A DNA stretch of 64,000 nucleotides, taken from contig NZ_JBNARB010000001.1 of NCBI RefSeq assembly GCF_049723235.1, forward strand, positions 124,001 to 188,000, given 5' to 3'. The DNA comes from Thermovenabulum sp049723235. Its GTDB lineage: Bacteria > Bacillota > Thermosediminibacteria > Thermosediminibacterales > Thermosediminibacteraceae. This document shows positions 8,450-17,295 of the stretch, piece after piece (position 1 is the stretch's first letter; every line of letters starts with the position of its first letter). A model generated the notes under the pieces. The model saw only the letters and a program-made list of their open reading frames with translations, had not been told where the DNA came from and did not search any database. The translations under genes and the position numbers were made by a program.

Positions 8450-9611
8450 TTGTTTTTCCGGTATAAGCGGCGATATGTTCCTGGGAGCGCTGCTGGATTC
8501 AGGGGTAAATGTGGAGGAGTTCTTGACGGAAATTAAAAAACTTCCTGTAGAATTTGAAATTGAAGTGAAAGAAACATATAAAAACGGAATCAGAGGTAAG
8601 GATGTTTATATAAAAACCCATGAACATCATCCCCATCGGGGGTTAAAAGAAGTAACTGAGGTTATTAAAAAAAGTGAAATAAAGGAAAAAGTAAAGCAAA
8701 ATGCATTGAAAGCTTTTGAAAAATTGGCAAGGGTGGAGGCAAAAATTCACGGAGTTTCGGAAAATGAAATACATTTTCACGAAGTAGGTGCAGTAGATTC
8801 AATAGTAGATATAGTGGGGGCCTTCATTCTTGTAGATCTTATTTCGCCTGATAAGGTTGTCTTTTCCCCTGTAAATGTGGGAAGCGGTACGGTCAAATGC
8901 GCTCACGGGATTTTGCCCGTTCCTGCTCCTGCTACCTTAGAGCTTTTAAAAGGAATTCCGGTTTACTCCCGGGGCGAAGGAGAACTTACAACTCCGACAG
9001 GGGCTTTGCTTGCAGTGATGCTCTCTTCAGAATTCGGTAATCTACCGGAGGGGAAAGTAATCTCTTTTGGATACGGTTTTGGGAAAAAAGATATCGGTAA
9101 TTTAAATGCTTTAAGGGCGATATTAATAGAATCAAAAGAAGAGACGAAGAAATCATCATTAAATACAAGCCGGGATAGGATTTTTGTGATGGAAGCAAAT
9201 ATAGATGATATGAACCCACAACTTTACGATTCTGTAGTAGAAAAGCTTTTTAAGGTGGGAGCTTTGGATGTTTATTTAACGCCGATTATAATGAAAAAGG
9301 GAAGACCGGCAGTTAAGCTTTCCTGTCTTGTTGGACTGGATAAAAAGGATGAAATAATAAATACTATATTTGATGAGACTACTACAATAGGTGTAAGATA
9401 TTACGAGGTAGAAAGGGAGAAAGCTGAGAGGTGTTTTAAAAAGGTAAATACTTCCATTGGGGAAGTTACAGTAAAAGTATCCACTTTCGGCAAAAACCAG
9501 CAAAAGATAACACCCGAGTTCGATGATATAAAAAAACTTGCCCATGAAAAAAATATCCCTGTTAGAAAGGCTTATGAGGTAATTTTTTCGGAAATCCAAA
9601 GAAATGAATAA
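8430..9611 (+). CDS. larC: LarC, nickel insertion protein of the pincer cofactor pathway
   Basis: LarC inserts nickel into the dithio-pyridinium nucleotide in a CTP-dependent reaction. The N-terminus ILYLDCFSGISGDMFLGALLDSG is diagnostic. A histidine-rich segment (THEHHPHRG, about residues 63-71) and the HFHEVGAVDSIVD motif are present. It is one continuous frame, unlike Lactiplantibacillus, where larC is read by a programmed frameshift. I use the ATG at 8430 rather than the TTG at 8424, because AGGGGG sits 9 bases before the ATG and too close to the TTG. It overlaps larB. No lactate racemase (larA) or other pincer-dependent racemase is in the window. Confidence 0.94.
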   Translation: MRILYLDCFSGISGDMFLGALLDSGVNVEEFLTEIKKLPVEFEIEVKETYKNGIRGKDVYIKTHEHHPHRGLKEVTEVIKKSEIKEKVKQNALKAFEKLARVEAKIHGVSENEIHFHEVGAVDSIVDIVGAFILVDLISPDKVVFSPVNVGSGTVKCAHGILPVPAPATLELLKGIPVYSRGEGELTTPTGALLAVMLSSEFGNLPEGKVISFGYGFGKKDIGNLNALRAILIESKEETKKSSLNTSRDRIFVMEANIDDMNPQLYDSVVEKLFKVGALDVYLTPIIMKKGRPAVKLSCLVGLDKKDEIINTIFDETTTIGVRYYEVEREKAERCFKKVNTSIGEVTVKVSTFGKNQQKITPEFDDIKKLAHEKNIPVRKAYEVIFSEIQRNE

Positions 9612-9689
9612 AATTATTTTTAAAATGATACAAATTCTCTCCAATATGTTATAATTTTCAAGGAAAATAATGAAGCGGGAGTGTGTGAA

Positions 9690-11162
9690 ATGGAAGAAAA
9701 GGTTAGGGTAAGATTTGCGCCAAGCCCTACGGGAAGCTTACATATTGGCGGCGCAAGGACTGCGCTTTTTAATCTTTTGTTTGCAAGGCACAATAACGGT
9801 ACCTTTATACTTCGCATAGAGGATACGGATACGGAAAGGTCTACGGAAGAATCCGTAAAACAAATAATAAGGTCCTTGAAATGGCTTGGGCTTGATTGGG
9901 ACGAAGGCCCCGATAAAGGTGGAGATTACGGGCCCTATTTTCAGTCCATGAGACTTGAGCTTTATAGAAAAGAAGCACAAAGGCTTGTGGAGAAAGGAAA
10001 GGCCTATTACTGCTATTGTACGCCTGAAGAACTGCAGGCAAAAAGAGAAGAGGCATTAAAACAGGGAAAGGCTCCAAGGTACGATGGCTGCTGCAGAAAT
10101 TTAACCCAAGAGCAAAAAGAGCAGTTTGAAAAGGAAGGCAGGAAGCCGGTTATAAGGTTAAAAATAAATGAAGAAGGGCAAACCATAGTGGAAGATATTA
10201 TAAGGGGGACGGTAATATTCGAAAATTCTGTCCTGGATGACTTTATTATAATGAAATCCAACGGAATTCCCACCTATAACTTTGCCTGTGTGGTGGACGA
10301 CCATGCTATGAAAATTACCCATGTAATAAGGGCGGAAGAACACCTATCCAATACCCCGAAGCAGATAAAAGTTTATGAAGCCCTGGGTTATGAGATGCCT
10401 AAGTTTGCCCATGTTCCAATGATTCTGGCTCCTGATAGAAGCAAACTGAGCAAGAGGCACGGAGCTACATCGGTAGAGGAATTTCGCGATCAGGGGTATT
10501 TAGCCGAGGCTATTGTAAATTACCTTACCCTTTTAGGATGGTCGCCGGAGGGTAATGAAGAAATATTTGGTATGGATAAAGCTATAAAGGAATTCACCTT
10601 AGAAAGGGTAAACAAAACCGCTGCCATTTATGATGTAAAAAAACTTACATGGATAAACGGCCACTATTTGAGGGAGTTAGATGGAGGATATATTACTGAC
10701 CAGACTATACCCTTTTTAATAAAGAAAGGGATCATTGAAGAAAAAGAAGTAAAGCAAAATTACGACTACATTAAGGAAGCGGTGATACTTTCAAGGGATA
10801 GAGCACGAACCCTGGAAGAACTGGCGGATATGATTTCGTTTTTCCTTAAAGATTTCGATTATTACGAAGAAAAGGGTGTTAAAAAACATTTCGAAGACAT
10901 AAAAACGGCGGAGCTTTTGGAAAGGACGGCCCGGAAACTGGAAGGGATTGGAGAGTTTACAAAAGAAAACGTCGAGTTAAAGATAAGAGAACTGGCAGAC
11001 GAAATGGGTATAAAAGCTGCGGAAATCATTCATCCTACAAGACTTGCCGTAACCGGACGTACTGTAGGCCCCGGACTTTTCGAGATACTCGCCCTTTTGG
11101 GAAGGGAAAAGACCGTAGAAAGACTGAAAAAAGCAGCTTTGTGGATAAAAAACAGGAATTAA
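9690..11162 (+). CDS. gltX: Glutamyl-tRNA synthetase
   Basis: Class I aminoacyl-tRNA synthetase that charges tRNA-Glu (and possibly tRNA-Gln, if the organism uses the GatCAB route). The HIGH-type motif is PSPTGSLHIGGARTALFN at the N-terminus. The KMSKS-type motif is SKLSKRHGA near residue 250. A four-cysteine/histidine cluster CYCTPEEL...CC near 110-135 resembles the zinc-binding SWIM-like loop of GltX. The length of 490 is normal. The ATG at 9690 is preferred over the GTG at 9681, because GGGAG lies 8 bases before the ATG. It ends at a shared hairpin terminator facing the next, opposite gene. Confidence 0.96.
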   Translation: MEEKVRVRFAPSPTGSLHIGGARTALFNLLFARHNNGTFILRIEDTDTERSTEESVKQIIRSLKWLGLDWDEGPDKGGDYGPYFQSMRLELYRKEAQRLVEKGKAYYCYCTPEELQAKREEALKQGKAPRYDGCCRNLTQEQKEQFEKEGRKPVIRLKINEEGQTIVEDIIRGTVIFENSVLDDFIIMKSNGIPTYNFACVVDDHAMKITHVIRAEEHLSNTPKQIKVYEALGYEMPKFAHVPMILAPDRSKLSKRHGATSVEEFRDQGYLAEAIVNYLTLLGWSPEGNEEIFGMDKAIKEFTLERVNKTAAIYDVKKLTWINGHYLRELDGGYITDQTIPFLIKKGIIEEKEVKQNYDYIKEAVILSRDRARTLEELADMISFFLKDFDYYEEKGVKKHFEDIKTAELLERTARKLEGIGEFTKENVELKIRELADEMGIKAAEIIHPTRLAVTGRTVGPGLFEILALLGREKTVERLKKAALWIKNRN

Positions 11163-11189
11163 AGGCGGGGAAAAGAATTCCCCGTCTTT
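11161..11189. terminator. Bidirectional terminator between gltX and a facing gene
   Basis: Twelve-base arms AAAGGCGGGGAA and TTCCCCGTCTTT (one G-T pair) around a five-base loop. They lie between the convergent gltX and the minus-strand isomerase-like gene. T-rich sequence follows on the plus strand, and the 5' arm gives T on the minus strand. Confidence 0.85.
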
Positions 11190-11202
11190 AAATTTCCTGT
11201 TT

Positions 11203-11997
11203 TTATTTGTTAATAATTTTTTCTTCGACTTTTAAAAGATTTTCCCGGGCAATTTTCAAGTAGTCTTCAGGTTTTAAGGTTTTTACTTCCTCCATTGAGG
11301 CGCATATTTCCAATGTAAGCATACCATTATAGTCTTTGGGGAAATCATCTGCAAAGCTTTCCCAGTCGATACTTCCTTTAAAAGGAACGAAATGATTATC
11401 CTCATTTCCGTTGTTATCCGAAATATGGGTGCAAAAGAGTCTACTTTTCCATCTTTTGAGGGCAGTAAAAATTCCCTTTCCTGTAAGGACATCGTGGGAG
11501 GCATCGTGGCAAAAACCAAGATTTTCATCGTCTATATTTTCTAAGATTAAATCAAGATATTCATTTTTCCGGGTATTTTCAACGGCCAATTTAATATTAT
11601 ATTCTTTTGCCTTTTCTACAACTTTCCACATATTATCAATACCAGCGAGATTTGGCGAAAATTGAGGATTGTCTTCTACATGCAAAACTACCAAATTAAT
11701 GCCTTTTTCGATACACTCCTCGAACCATAGGGAATACTGGTCAATAATTTTACAAACCATATTTTTTTCGACATGCCATATATAGTTGCAATGTTCATAG
11801 GGGAAATGCACATAATCCACGTCCAATCCTATTTCTCTAATAACTTCTGGCATTTCGGTTCTTTTTATTTCCAGTTCATCCTCCCACCAGAGGGAAATGG
11901 CGTTAAAACCGGCTTTTTTGATAAGATACGCTCGTTCAAAAAAAGGCAAGATATAGCCGAACCATGAAAAAATTCCCTTTTTATATCGTTTTTGCAT
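11203..11997 (-). CDS. Sugar phosphate isomerase/epimerase family TIM-barrel protein
   Basis: 264 residues of the xylose-isomerase-like/AP endonuclease 2 fold. Visible landmarks are FNAISLWWEDE near the N-terminus, VVLHVEDNPQ, LAVENTR (the family's metal-ligand glutamate strand), GFCHDASHDVLTG, THISDNNG and TLEICAS. These supply the Glu/Asp/His metal-binding set of the family. The substrate cannot be told from sequence. The start is the ATG at 11997, which has GGAGGT upstream on the minus strand; an upstream in-frame start at 12030 has none. Its promoter region abuts that of ssrA, which is divergent. Confidence 0.82.
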   Translation of the reverse strand: MQKRYKKGIFSWFGYILPFFERAYLIKKAGFNAISLWWEDELEIKRTEMPEVIREIGLDVDYVHFPYEHCNYIWHVEKNMVCKIIDQYSLWFEECIEKGINLVVLHVEDNPQFSPNLAGIDNMWKVVEKAKEYNIKLAVENTRKNEYLDLILENIDDENLGFCHDASHDVLTGKGIFTALKRWKSRLFCTHISDNNGNEDNHFVPFKGSIDWESFADDFPKDYNGMLTLEICASMEEVKTLKPEDYLKIARENLLKVEEKIINK

Positions 11998-12047
11998 TAA
12001 TAATACCTCCAAGTCTTGTAATTCGCACATTTGTTCGTTTACCCGTA

Positions 12048-12081
12048 TTGCTTTATTATACTTTTTGATATATAATATAAT
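12048..12081 (+). promoter_or_regulatory. Promoter of ssrA
   Basis: TTGCTT (12048-12053), 17-base spacer, TATAAT (12071-12076). A second overlapping TATAAT lies at 12076-12081. Transcription would begin about 20 bases before the mature tmRNA 5' end, which is then trimmed. Confidence 0.7.
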
Positions 12082-12106
12082 AGCAATAAAAGCTTTAAAT
12101 TTACAG

Positions 12107-12456
12107 GGGGGCGTTTGGTTTCGACGGGGGCAGCGGAGATAAAAGCTGCAGGTCGAGCTTTCCGACTCGTTAAACCGGAAGCACGTATAAGTGCCAACGA
12201 AGAATTAGCACTTGCTGCTTAATTAACGCAGCACGCCCTTTTTGAAAGCGCCCGGCTTTCAAAAAAGGGTGTCAAAATACCGGGCTTTTCTCTAAGGGTT
12301 AGCTTTGGCCCTTCAGGGAGAACTCAAACAAAGCTGGCCGGCTTTCAATCCTGCCCTTGGGAGTGAAACCGGCGAGATCCAGAACAAGGGATAAACCTGT
12401 AGAGGCTTTTATCGATGTGCCTTCGGACAGGGGTTCAATTCCCCTCGCCTCCACCA
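12107..12456 (+). ncRNA. ssrA: Transfer-messenger RNA (tmRNA)
   Basis: Rescues stalled ribosomes by acting as tRNA-Ala and as a short message. The 5' end GGGGGCG pairs with CGCCTCC just before ACCA at the 3' end. GGTTTCGACGGGGG follows the acceptor arm, and a T-arm GGGTTCAATTCCCC is near the 3' end. The tag reading frame starts near 12193 and encodes ANEELALAA, ending at TAA 12220-12222. Several pseudoknot-forming palindromes lie between, such as GAAAGC...GCTTTC around 12244-12262. CCA is encoded. The 3' end is duplicated at 19151-19163, see the repeat entries. Confidence 0.97.
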
Positions 12457-12457
12457 A
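12445..12457 (+). repeat. attL-like copy of the ssrA 3' end
   Basis: TCGCCTCCACCAA, the last 12 bases of ssrA plus one, recurs exactly at 19151-19163 in the same orientation. The 3' ends of tmRNA genes are classic integration sites. This copy would be the left boundary of a 6.7-kb island. Confidence 0.55.
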
Positions 12458-12510
12458 CTTTACCCCTTTCCGTTTCAAACTAATTTAACTGCAGGGAAAA
12501 ATAATTCACA

Positions 12511-12539
12511 AAAAGCGGGCTGTAAACCCGCTTTTTTTA
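12511..12539. terminator. Bidirectional terminator between ssrA and the chemotaxis receptor gene
   Basis: AAAAGCGGG/CCCGCTTTT arms with a seven-base loop and T-runs on both strands. It overlaps the stop codon of the minus-strand receptor. A near copy with the adjoining receptor 3' end occurs at 31883-31911. Confidence 0.88.
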
Positions 12540-14258
12540 TACTTTAAACCTGTTAATCATATCATCAAGGTCTTTAACCGCCGAAATCATATCATCGAAA
12601 AGTTTTTTTATTTCATCTAAGGTAGCAGCCATTTCTTCAGTAGAGGCTGAAACTTCTTCTGCTGAAGCTGAATTTTCCTGTGTTACCGCACTTATGCTGT
12701 CGATTTTATCTGTCAATACCTTTCCTGCATTTTTAGCAGCCTCTATGCTTTGATAGATTTTTTCCATAAGCGGCGTTATTTTATTAACAGCCTCAACTAT
12801 GTTGGAAAAAGATTTTGTGGTATTTTCTGATATGCTTTTTTGTGCTTCAATGTATTTTCCCGTTTCCTCAATGCCTTTGCTTGTCCTTTCAATGCTTGCG
12901 ATAATCTCACCTAAAAGAGAAGATATACTTTTAGCGGATTCTTTTGAGTTTTCGGCTAATTTTCTGATTTCCCCTGCAACAACGGCAAAACCTCTTCCGT
13001 TTTCACCGGCTCTTGCTGCTTCGATAGCCGCATTAAGTGAAAGCAGGTTGGTCTGTTCTGAAATATCTTTAATAGTTTCTGTAATATTGTTAATTTCGCT
13101 AACCGTATTTGACAGCCCCCGGGTCATATCAATAATTCTCTGATAAAGGTCTGTAATTTTCTGTATAGACTGATTTAGCTCATTTATCTGTTTATCTCCT
13201 TCTTTAACGCTTCTATCAATATCCTCCGTCATTTCGTAAATGATTTTAGCTTCATCTGCGATAATTTCAATGCTCTGGTAGACATTATTAACATTAGCCC
13301 CTGCGTCCTGAAGGTCTTTAGCCTGTTCGGTAGCGCCTTCAGCAACCTGTTCTATTGTTTTAGCCAAATCATTTGATACCACCGCAATTTCATTAACTGA
13401 TTTTTGTATGGTATGCCCTTTTTCCATCGTTATATCGGAAGCGTATTTTATTTTTTTCACCATTTCCCTAACTGCAAGAAGGGTTTTATTAATATTTTTA
13501 GCAATGTCTCCTACTTCATCGTTCAATGATAAAAGTTTATCGGAAATATCAAAGGACAAATCACCGTTTGCCATTAGGTCCAAATCCTTTTTAATCTTAT
13601 TGATAACACCAACGATATTTTTATTAATGAAGAAATTAAAAATAACTATAATTAATAAAATAGAGATTAAAGAAACACCGATAAGGAAGTATATAATTTT
13701 GTTGGTGGTCTTATTAATAATATCTATAGGAGTACCTAAAGCCATCATGCCGACGACCGTTCCGTCCTTTTGGGTAAGAGGCATATACATAGTGAAGAAA
13801 TCTTTTCCCAAAACTTTAGCGGTATTCAGATAATGCTGTTTTTTGCTGATAACTGTTTCAACAACGTTTTGTGCAGCGGTTGTGCCTACTTTTCTTTCTC
13901 CATTTTCAATAACGGTAGTTGCAATTCTCTTATCCATAAGGAAAATAGAGCAATCAATACCGGTTAAAGATTTAATTTTGTTAGGGAGGGTGTGGTTATC
14001 GTTAATAACAAAATCGCCTTTTTTGAGAGTATTTCCTTCTACATGCCATTCACCGGGGTACATATTGTCCGCAAGCTCGACTGCTAAACTCATGGTAACC
14101 CTGAACTTATCCTGAATCATTGACATAGCTAAAGACTTAACATTGCTGGAAACAAAAAAATTGATAACCAAAATGACAGCTAAAAAAGAAGCGATAGTTA
14201 TAGAGATAATTTTGGATTTAAGAGAGTTAAAGCTGAAGAATGGTTTAACTAATCTCAC
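12537..14258 (-). CDS. Methyl-accepting chemotaxis protein
   Basis: Transmembrane chemoreceptor that signals to CheW/CheA. Membrane helix at about residues 16-36, an extracytoplasmic sensor of ~150 residues (single-Cache-like), a second membrane helix at about 193-215, HAMP, then a long coiled-coil signalling domain. The conserved hairpin tip is EQTNLLSLNAAIEAARAGE and GRGFAVVAGEIRKLAE near 400-435. The ligand is unknown. The start is GTG at 14258, preceded by GGGGG. It lies just inside the ssrA-flanked segment. The last residues (DDMINRFKV) and the terminator are partly duplicated at 31.9 kb. Confidence 0.93.
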   Translation of the reverse strand: MRLVKPFFSFNSLKSKIISITIASFLAVILVINFFVSSNVKSLAMSMIQDKFRVTMSLAVELADNMYPGEWHVEGNTLKKGDFVINDNHTLPNKIKSLTGIDCSIFLMDKRIATTVIENGERKVGTTAAQNVVETVISKKQHYLNTAKVLGKDFFTMYMPLTQKDGTVVGMMALGTPIDIINKTTNKIIYFLIGVSLISILLIIVIFNFFINKNIVGVINKIKKDLDLMANGDLSFDISDKLLSLNDEVGDIAKNINKTLLAVREMVKKIKYASDITMEKGHTIQKSVNEIAVVSNDLAKTIEQVAEGATEQAKDLQDAGANVNNVYQSIEIIADEAKIIYEMTEDIDRSVKEGDKQINELNQSIQKITDLYQRIIDMTRGLSNTVSEINNITETIKDISEQTNLLSLNAAIEAARAGENGRGFAVVAGEIRKLAENSKESAKSISSLLGEIIASIERTSKGIEETGKYIEAQKSISENTTKSFSNIVEAVNKITPLMEKIYQSIEAAKNAGKVLTDKIDSISAVTQENSASAEEVSASTEEMAATLDEIKKLFDDMISAVKDLDDMINRFKV

Positions 14259-14531
14259 TGATAGTGCCCCCTTTTTTTATAAATATATATCTAATTATAC
14301 AGGAAATAAAGACAAGTTTCGACAAAAAATAACAAATTATAAAAGTATAATCTAAATTAAAAAATATTGAAAAAATAACGATTAAACAATAAAATATAAG
14401 TAAAAAGACAAAAATATAAATTTCAACAATCTATTATCCCTTTGGCCCCCATAACAGAATATACCCTATAATAAAGGGTTTATTTTTTTATAAAAAGAAA
14501 GTATATAAAAAATAAAAAGGAGGAATCAACG

Positions 14532-15671
14532 ATGGTTACAAAAAAGCAAATCAAAACAATAACAGCACTTATAATCTCCGCAATTTTGTTAACGTTAGTT
14601 ATAACACCGTTAGCAAAAGCGGAGGAAAGGGAAATAAAGGTAGTTATAGACGGAAATGAAGTGACCTTTCCGGACCAAAAGCCGATAATAGACGAAAACG
14701 GGAGGGTATTAGTGCCGATAAGGACGATAGCGGAGAAATTTTACTGTGACGACATAAAATGGGATGCACAGGAAAGAAAAGTAACGATAGTTAAAAACAG
14801 AAACAGTGAAATAATACTGTGGCTTGACAGCAAAAAAGCATTGGTAAACGGAGAAGAAAAAGAACTCGACACTTCTGCTAAAGCAGTAAACGGAAGGACG
14901 ATGCTGCCGTTAAGGTTTATATCGGAAACATTTAACTCAAAGGTAGACTGGGACAGTGCAGCATATACGGTAAAGATAACAAAACCGCAGTACAGCCCTT
15001 ATGTGGACTACACAAAGATAAAGGTAGAAGAAGATAATACGGTAACGCTTTACGTTAAGCTAAAAGACAACCTTCCCGATGATATAGCAAAACTAATGCA
15101 AAATAAGAAGAACATAAAGGTGGAATGTAAAGTAAATGAAAAGCAATTGTTTATATTAGACAGTTATAACAAAATAAATATAGACGTAAACCTAAACCAA
15201 AAAGTGATGACGGTAAGCAACGTGAAATTCCCATCAAAAACGAATAAAAAGCAGGTAATAAATTACACATTGCTAATAGCAACAGAGGAAAATAGTACGG
15301 CAAGCACAGCTTTTGCCAAGTTTGACTATATAATATTAGAAGCCGACCCCAACGCCGAACCGGTAGAAGTAGAAAAAGTAGAATACGAAAAAGGGGATAA
15401 CCCAAATACTATAAACCTTATAATAACGCTGACAAAAGACCCGGGTCATTATGTAACAGTACAAAATATAGAAATAAAAAAATACGTAAATGGCAAACCT
15501 GACAATAAGCTGACCTACTGGTCTAACTGGGAATCTGAACAAAGAAGGCTGTCAATATTAAAAATGCCCGTCCCTGAACCAGCGGACGAACTGCAGGAGG
15601 TAACGTTCGTTATAAAATACAACGGAGGGGACAGGGAAGTTACTTTAACGTATGTAGTGCCGAAAAGATAA
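14532..15671 (+). CDS. Secreted protein with copper amine oxidase N-terminal stalk domain
   Basis: 379 residues. A signal peptide (about residues 1-30, ending ...TPLAKAEE) is followed by a Cu_amine_oxidN1-type domain: GRVLVPIRTIAEKFYCDDIKWD, then NGRTMLPLRFISETFNSKVDWD. The remaining ~200 residues are beta-rich with no family I recognise. Despite the name, these domains are not catalytic; they occur on extracellular and cell-wall proteins of Firmicutes. AAAGGAGG precedes the ATG. It is the first of three consecutive secreted-protein genes with short spacers, probably one operon. Confidence 0.85.
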   Translation: MVTKKQIKTITALIISAILLTLVITPLAKAEEREIKVVIDGNEVTFPDQKPIIDENGRVLVPIRTIAEKFYCDDIKWDAQERKVTIVKNRNSEIILWLDSKKALVNGEEKELDTSAKAVNGRTMLPLRFISETFNSKVDWDSAAYTVKITKPQYSPYVDYTKIKVEEDNTVTLYVKLKDNLPDDIAKLMQNKKNIKVECKVNEKQLFILDSYNKINIDVNLNQKVMTVSNVKFPSKTNKKQVINYTLLIATEENSTASTAFAKFDYIILEADPNAEPVEVEKVEYEKGDNPNTINLIITLTKDPGHYVTVQNIEIKKYVNGKPDNKLTYWSNWESEQRRLSILKMPVPEPADELQEVTFVIKYNGGDREVTLTYVVPKR

Positions 15672-15685
15672 GGAGGAATAAAAAA

Positions 15686-16477
15686 ATGAAAAAAAAGACA
15701 GCGTTAATTTTAATTGCAAGCCTCATAATGACAGGCCTTATATTCCCAACTGTATATGGTGCGGATCAAGACATAACCATAAAAATTGACGGGCAGGTAG
15801 TAGTGCCTCCGGACGCAAAACCGTTTATTCAAAACGGAAGGACGCTTGTGCCTATAAGGTTTGTATCCGAAAATTTAGGTGCAACCGTGGATTATAAAAA
15901 AGAATATGGATATGAAAAAGTATATATCAAGAAAAACGACCGAACAATCGAAATGACAATAGGGAACAATAACATAAAAATAAATAGCACTGTAGTGAAT
16001 TATGAAGTAGCTCCGATAATTAAAGATGATAGGACTTTCGTCCCAGTAAGAGTAGTAAGCGAATCACTAGGCTACTTTGTAGGATGGGATGAAAAAAACC
16101 TAACAGTATTAATAGACACCACAAAACCGCTACAAAACACAATTATAGGCTATAAAGGGAGCGAAGGCTTTAAATATAAGTATAGATATGATACAGAAAA
16201 CAAATCCTACTGCAAGCATCTAATAATTCTTGACTTAACATGCCCGATAGAACCACAATATACTGATGCTGAGTACGTTTTGAATTATTTAAAGAACACG
16301 GAAAAGGACTCAAAATTCAATGACACAACAGTAAAAGATATAATGAATTATATAAAACAGAAAAAAGAAAGAGAATATGACCTCCCTAACAAAGAATTTT
16401 ATACTGATAAATACGAAATTTCTATAGGATCAGAATGGGGAAACTCTCTTATCAGCATACTATTTTTTGAAAGGTAG
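15686..16477 (+). CDS. Secreted protein with copper amine oxidase N-terminal stalk domain
   Basis: 263 residues. It has a signal peptide (about 1-25, ...FPTVYGAD) and the same paired stalk motif as the preceding gene (NGRTLVPIRFVSENLGATVD and DDRTFVPVRVVSESLGYFVG). The C-terminal part of ~110 residues is charged and unrecognised. It starts 14 bp after the previous gene with AAGGAGG in the gap, so the two are probably co-transcribed and arose by duplication of the N-terminal module. Confidence 0.83.
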   Translation: MKKKTALILIASLIMTGLIFPTVYGADQDITIKIDGQVVVPPDAKPFIQNGRTLVPIRFVSENLGATVDYKKEYGYEKVYIKKNDRTIEMTIGNNNIKINSTVVNYEVAPIIKDDRTFVPVRVVSESLGYFVGWDEKNLTVLIDTTKPLQNTIIGYKGSEGFKYKYRYDTENKSYCKHLIILDLTCPIEPQYTDAEYVLNYLKNTEKDSKFNDTTVKDIMNYIKQKKEREYDLPNKEFYTDKYEISIGSEWGNSLISILFFER

Positions 16478-16485
16478 ATGTGCTT

Positions 16486-17295
16486 ATGAAGAAAGGAAAA
16501 AATAAAAAGCTTATTGCACTGCTTATAATGATTTCTTTCTTCATCTGGCAGAACTACTGCGTATTTGGGATGCCTGCAAATTTCTATGTAGTCCCCAACC
16601 GTCCGGGCATCAGTACTTTTCTATCGGAAATCAATAAAGACATCAAAGAAAGATACAAAGAAAATAATTATTTTAAAGAAAAAAATAAAGACGGTATTCC
16701 AATAAACAAGGATATGTATGTAAACAGGGGACTGCTGGTGTACGGCGAACCGTTTGGCGAAAGCAAAGAAGGCAGGATAAGGTTTTTAGGATATACAATG
16801 TCAGGGGATTACTTTACAAATGAGTATTTTCCTGACGATATGTGGAAGGGTGGAAACCTCGAAGATAGAAATTGGATAGAAAGACCTTGGGAAAAAGGTT
16901 TAACATTTAGAGGGAAAATAATATGTGGAAATAAATTTGACGGCAATTCTATCTTAACGGATGCAATAAAGAAAGGGCTAAGCTATTTTTATGAAAGCGA
17001 CGGCAAATTTTCATATGCAAACAGCAAAATGGAGTGGAGCAAATATGTCCATATACTTCAGCCTCCGACGAAGTGGACATGGGGAATAGGTGTAGCATGG
17101 CACAACATAAACGGTAAAACATGGTATAAGACTATACCAATGGCACCATTTGACATGCCTTCTCCTGCCAATTTAAAAGCGGTAATATACGACAGCACAG
17201 TGAAGTTAAAAGTAGGAAACAACTGCACATATAAGGCAAAAATAACAAACCAAAGCGGAGAAGAAATAGTTTTTACTTACCATAATATTCTTTAA
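16486..17295 (+). CDS. Secreted protein of unknown function
   Basis: 269 residues from the ATG at 16486; a GTG at 16480 in the same frame is possible but is closer to the weak AAGG site. The N-terminus KKGKNKKLIALLIMISFF is a typical signal peptide. The mature part is rich in Trp, Tyr and Gly, and contains RPGISTFLSEINKDIKERY and WTWGIGVAWHNINGKTWYKT. I do not recognise the family. The end is suspicious: the last eight codons run into the 3' end of the facing SDR gene (23-bp overlap), as if the original C-terminus had been replaced at a recombination junction. Confidence 0.7.
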   Translation: MKKGKNKKLIALLIMISFFIWQNYCVFGMPANFYVVPNRPGISTFLSEINKDIKERYKENNYFKEKNKDGIPINKDMYVNRGLLVYGEPFGESKEGRIRFLGYTMSGDYFTNEYFPDDMWKGGNLEDRNWIERPWEKGLTFRGKIICGNKFDGNSILTDAIKKGLSYFYESDGKFSYANSKMEWSKYVHILQPPTKWTWGIGVAWHNINGKTWYKTIPMAPFDMPSPANLKAVIYDSTVKLKVGNNCTYKAKITNQSGEEIVFTYHNIL

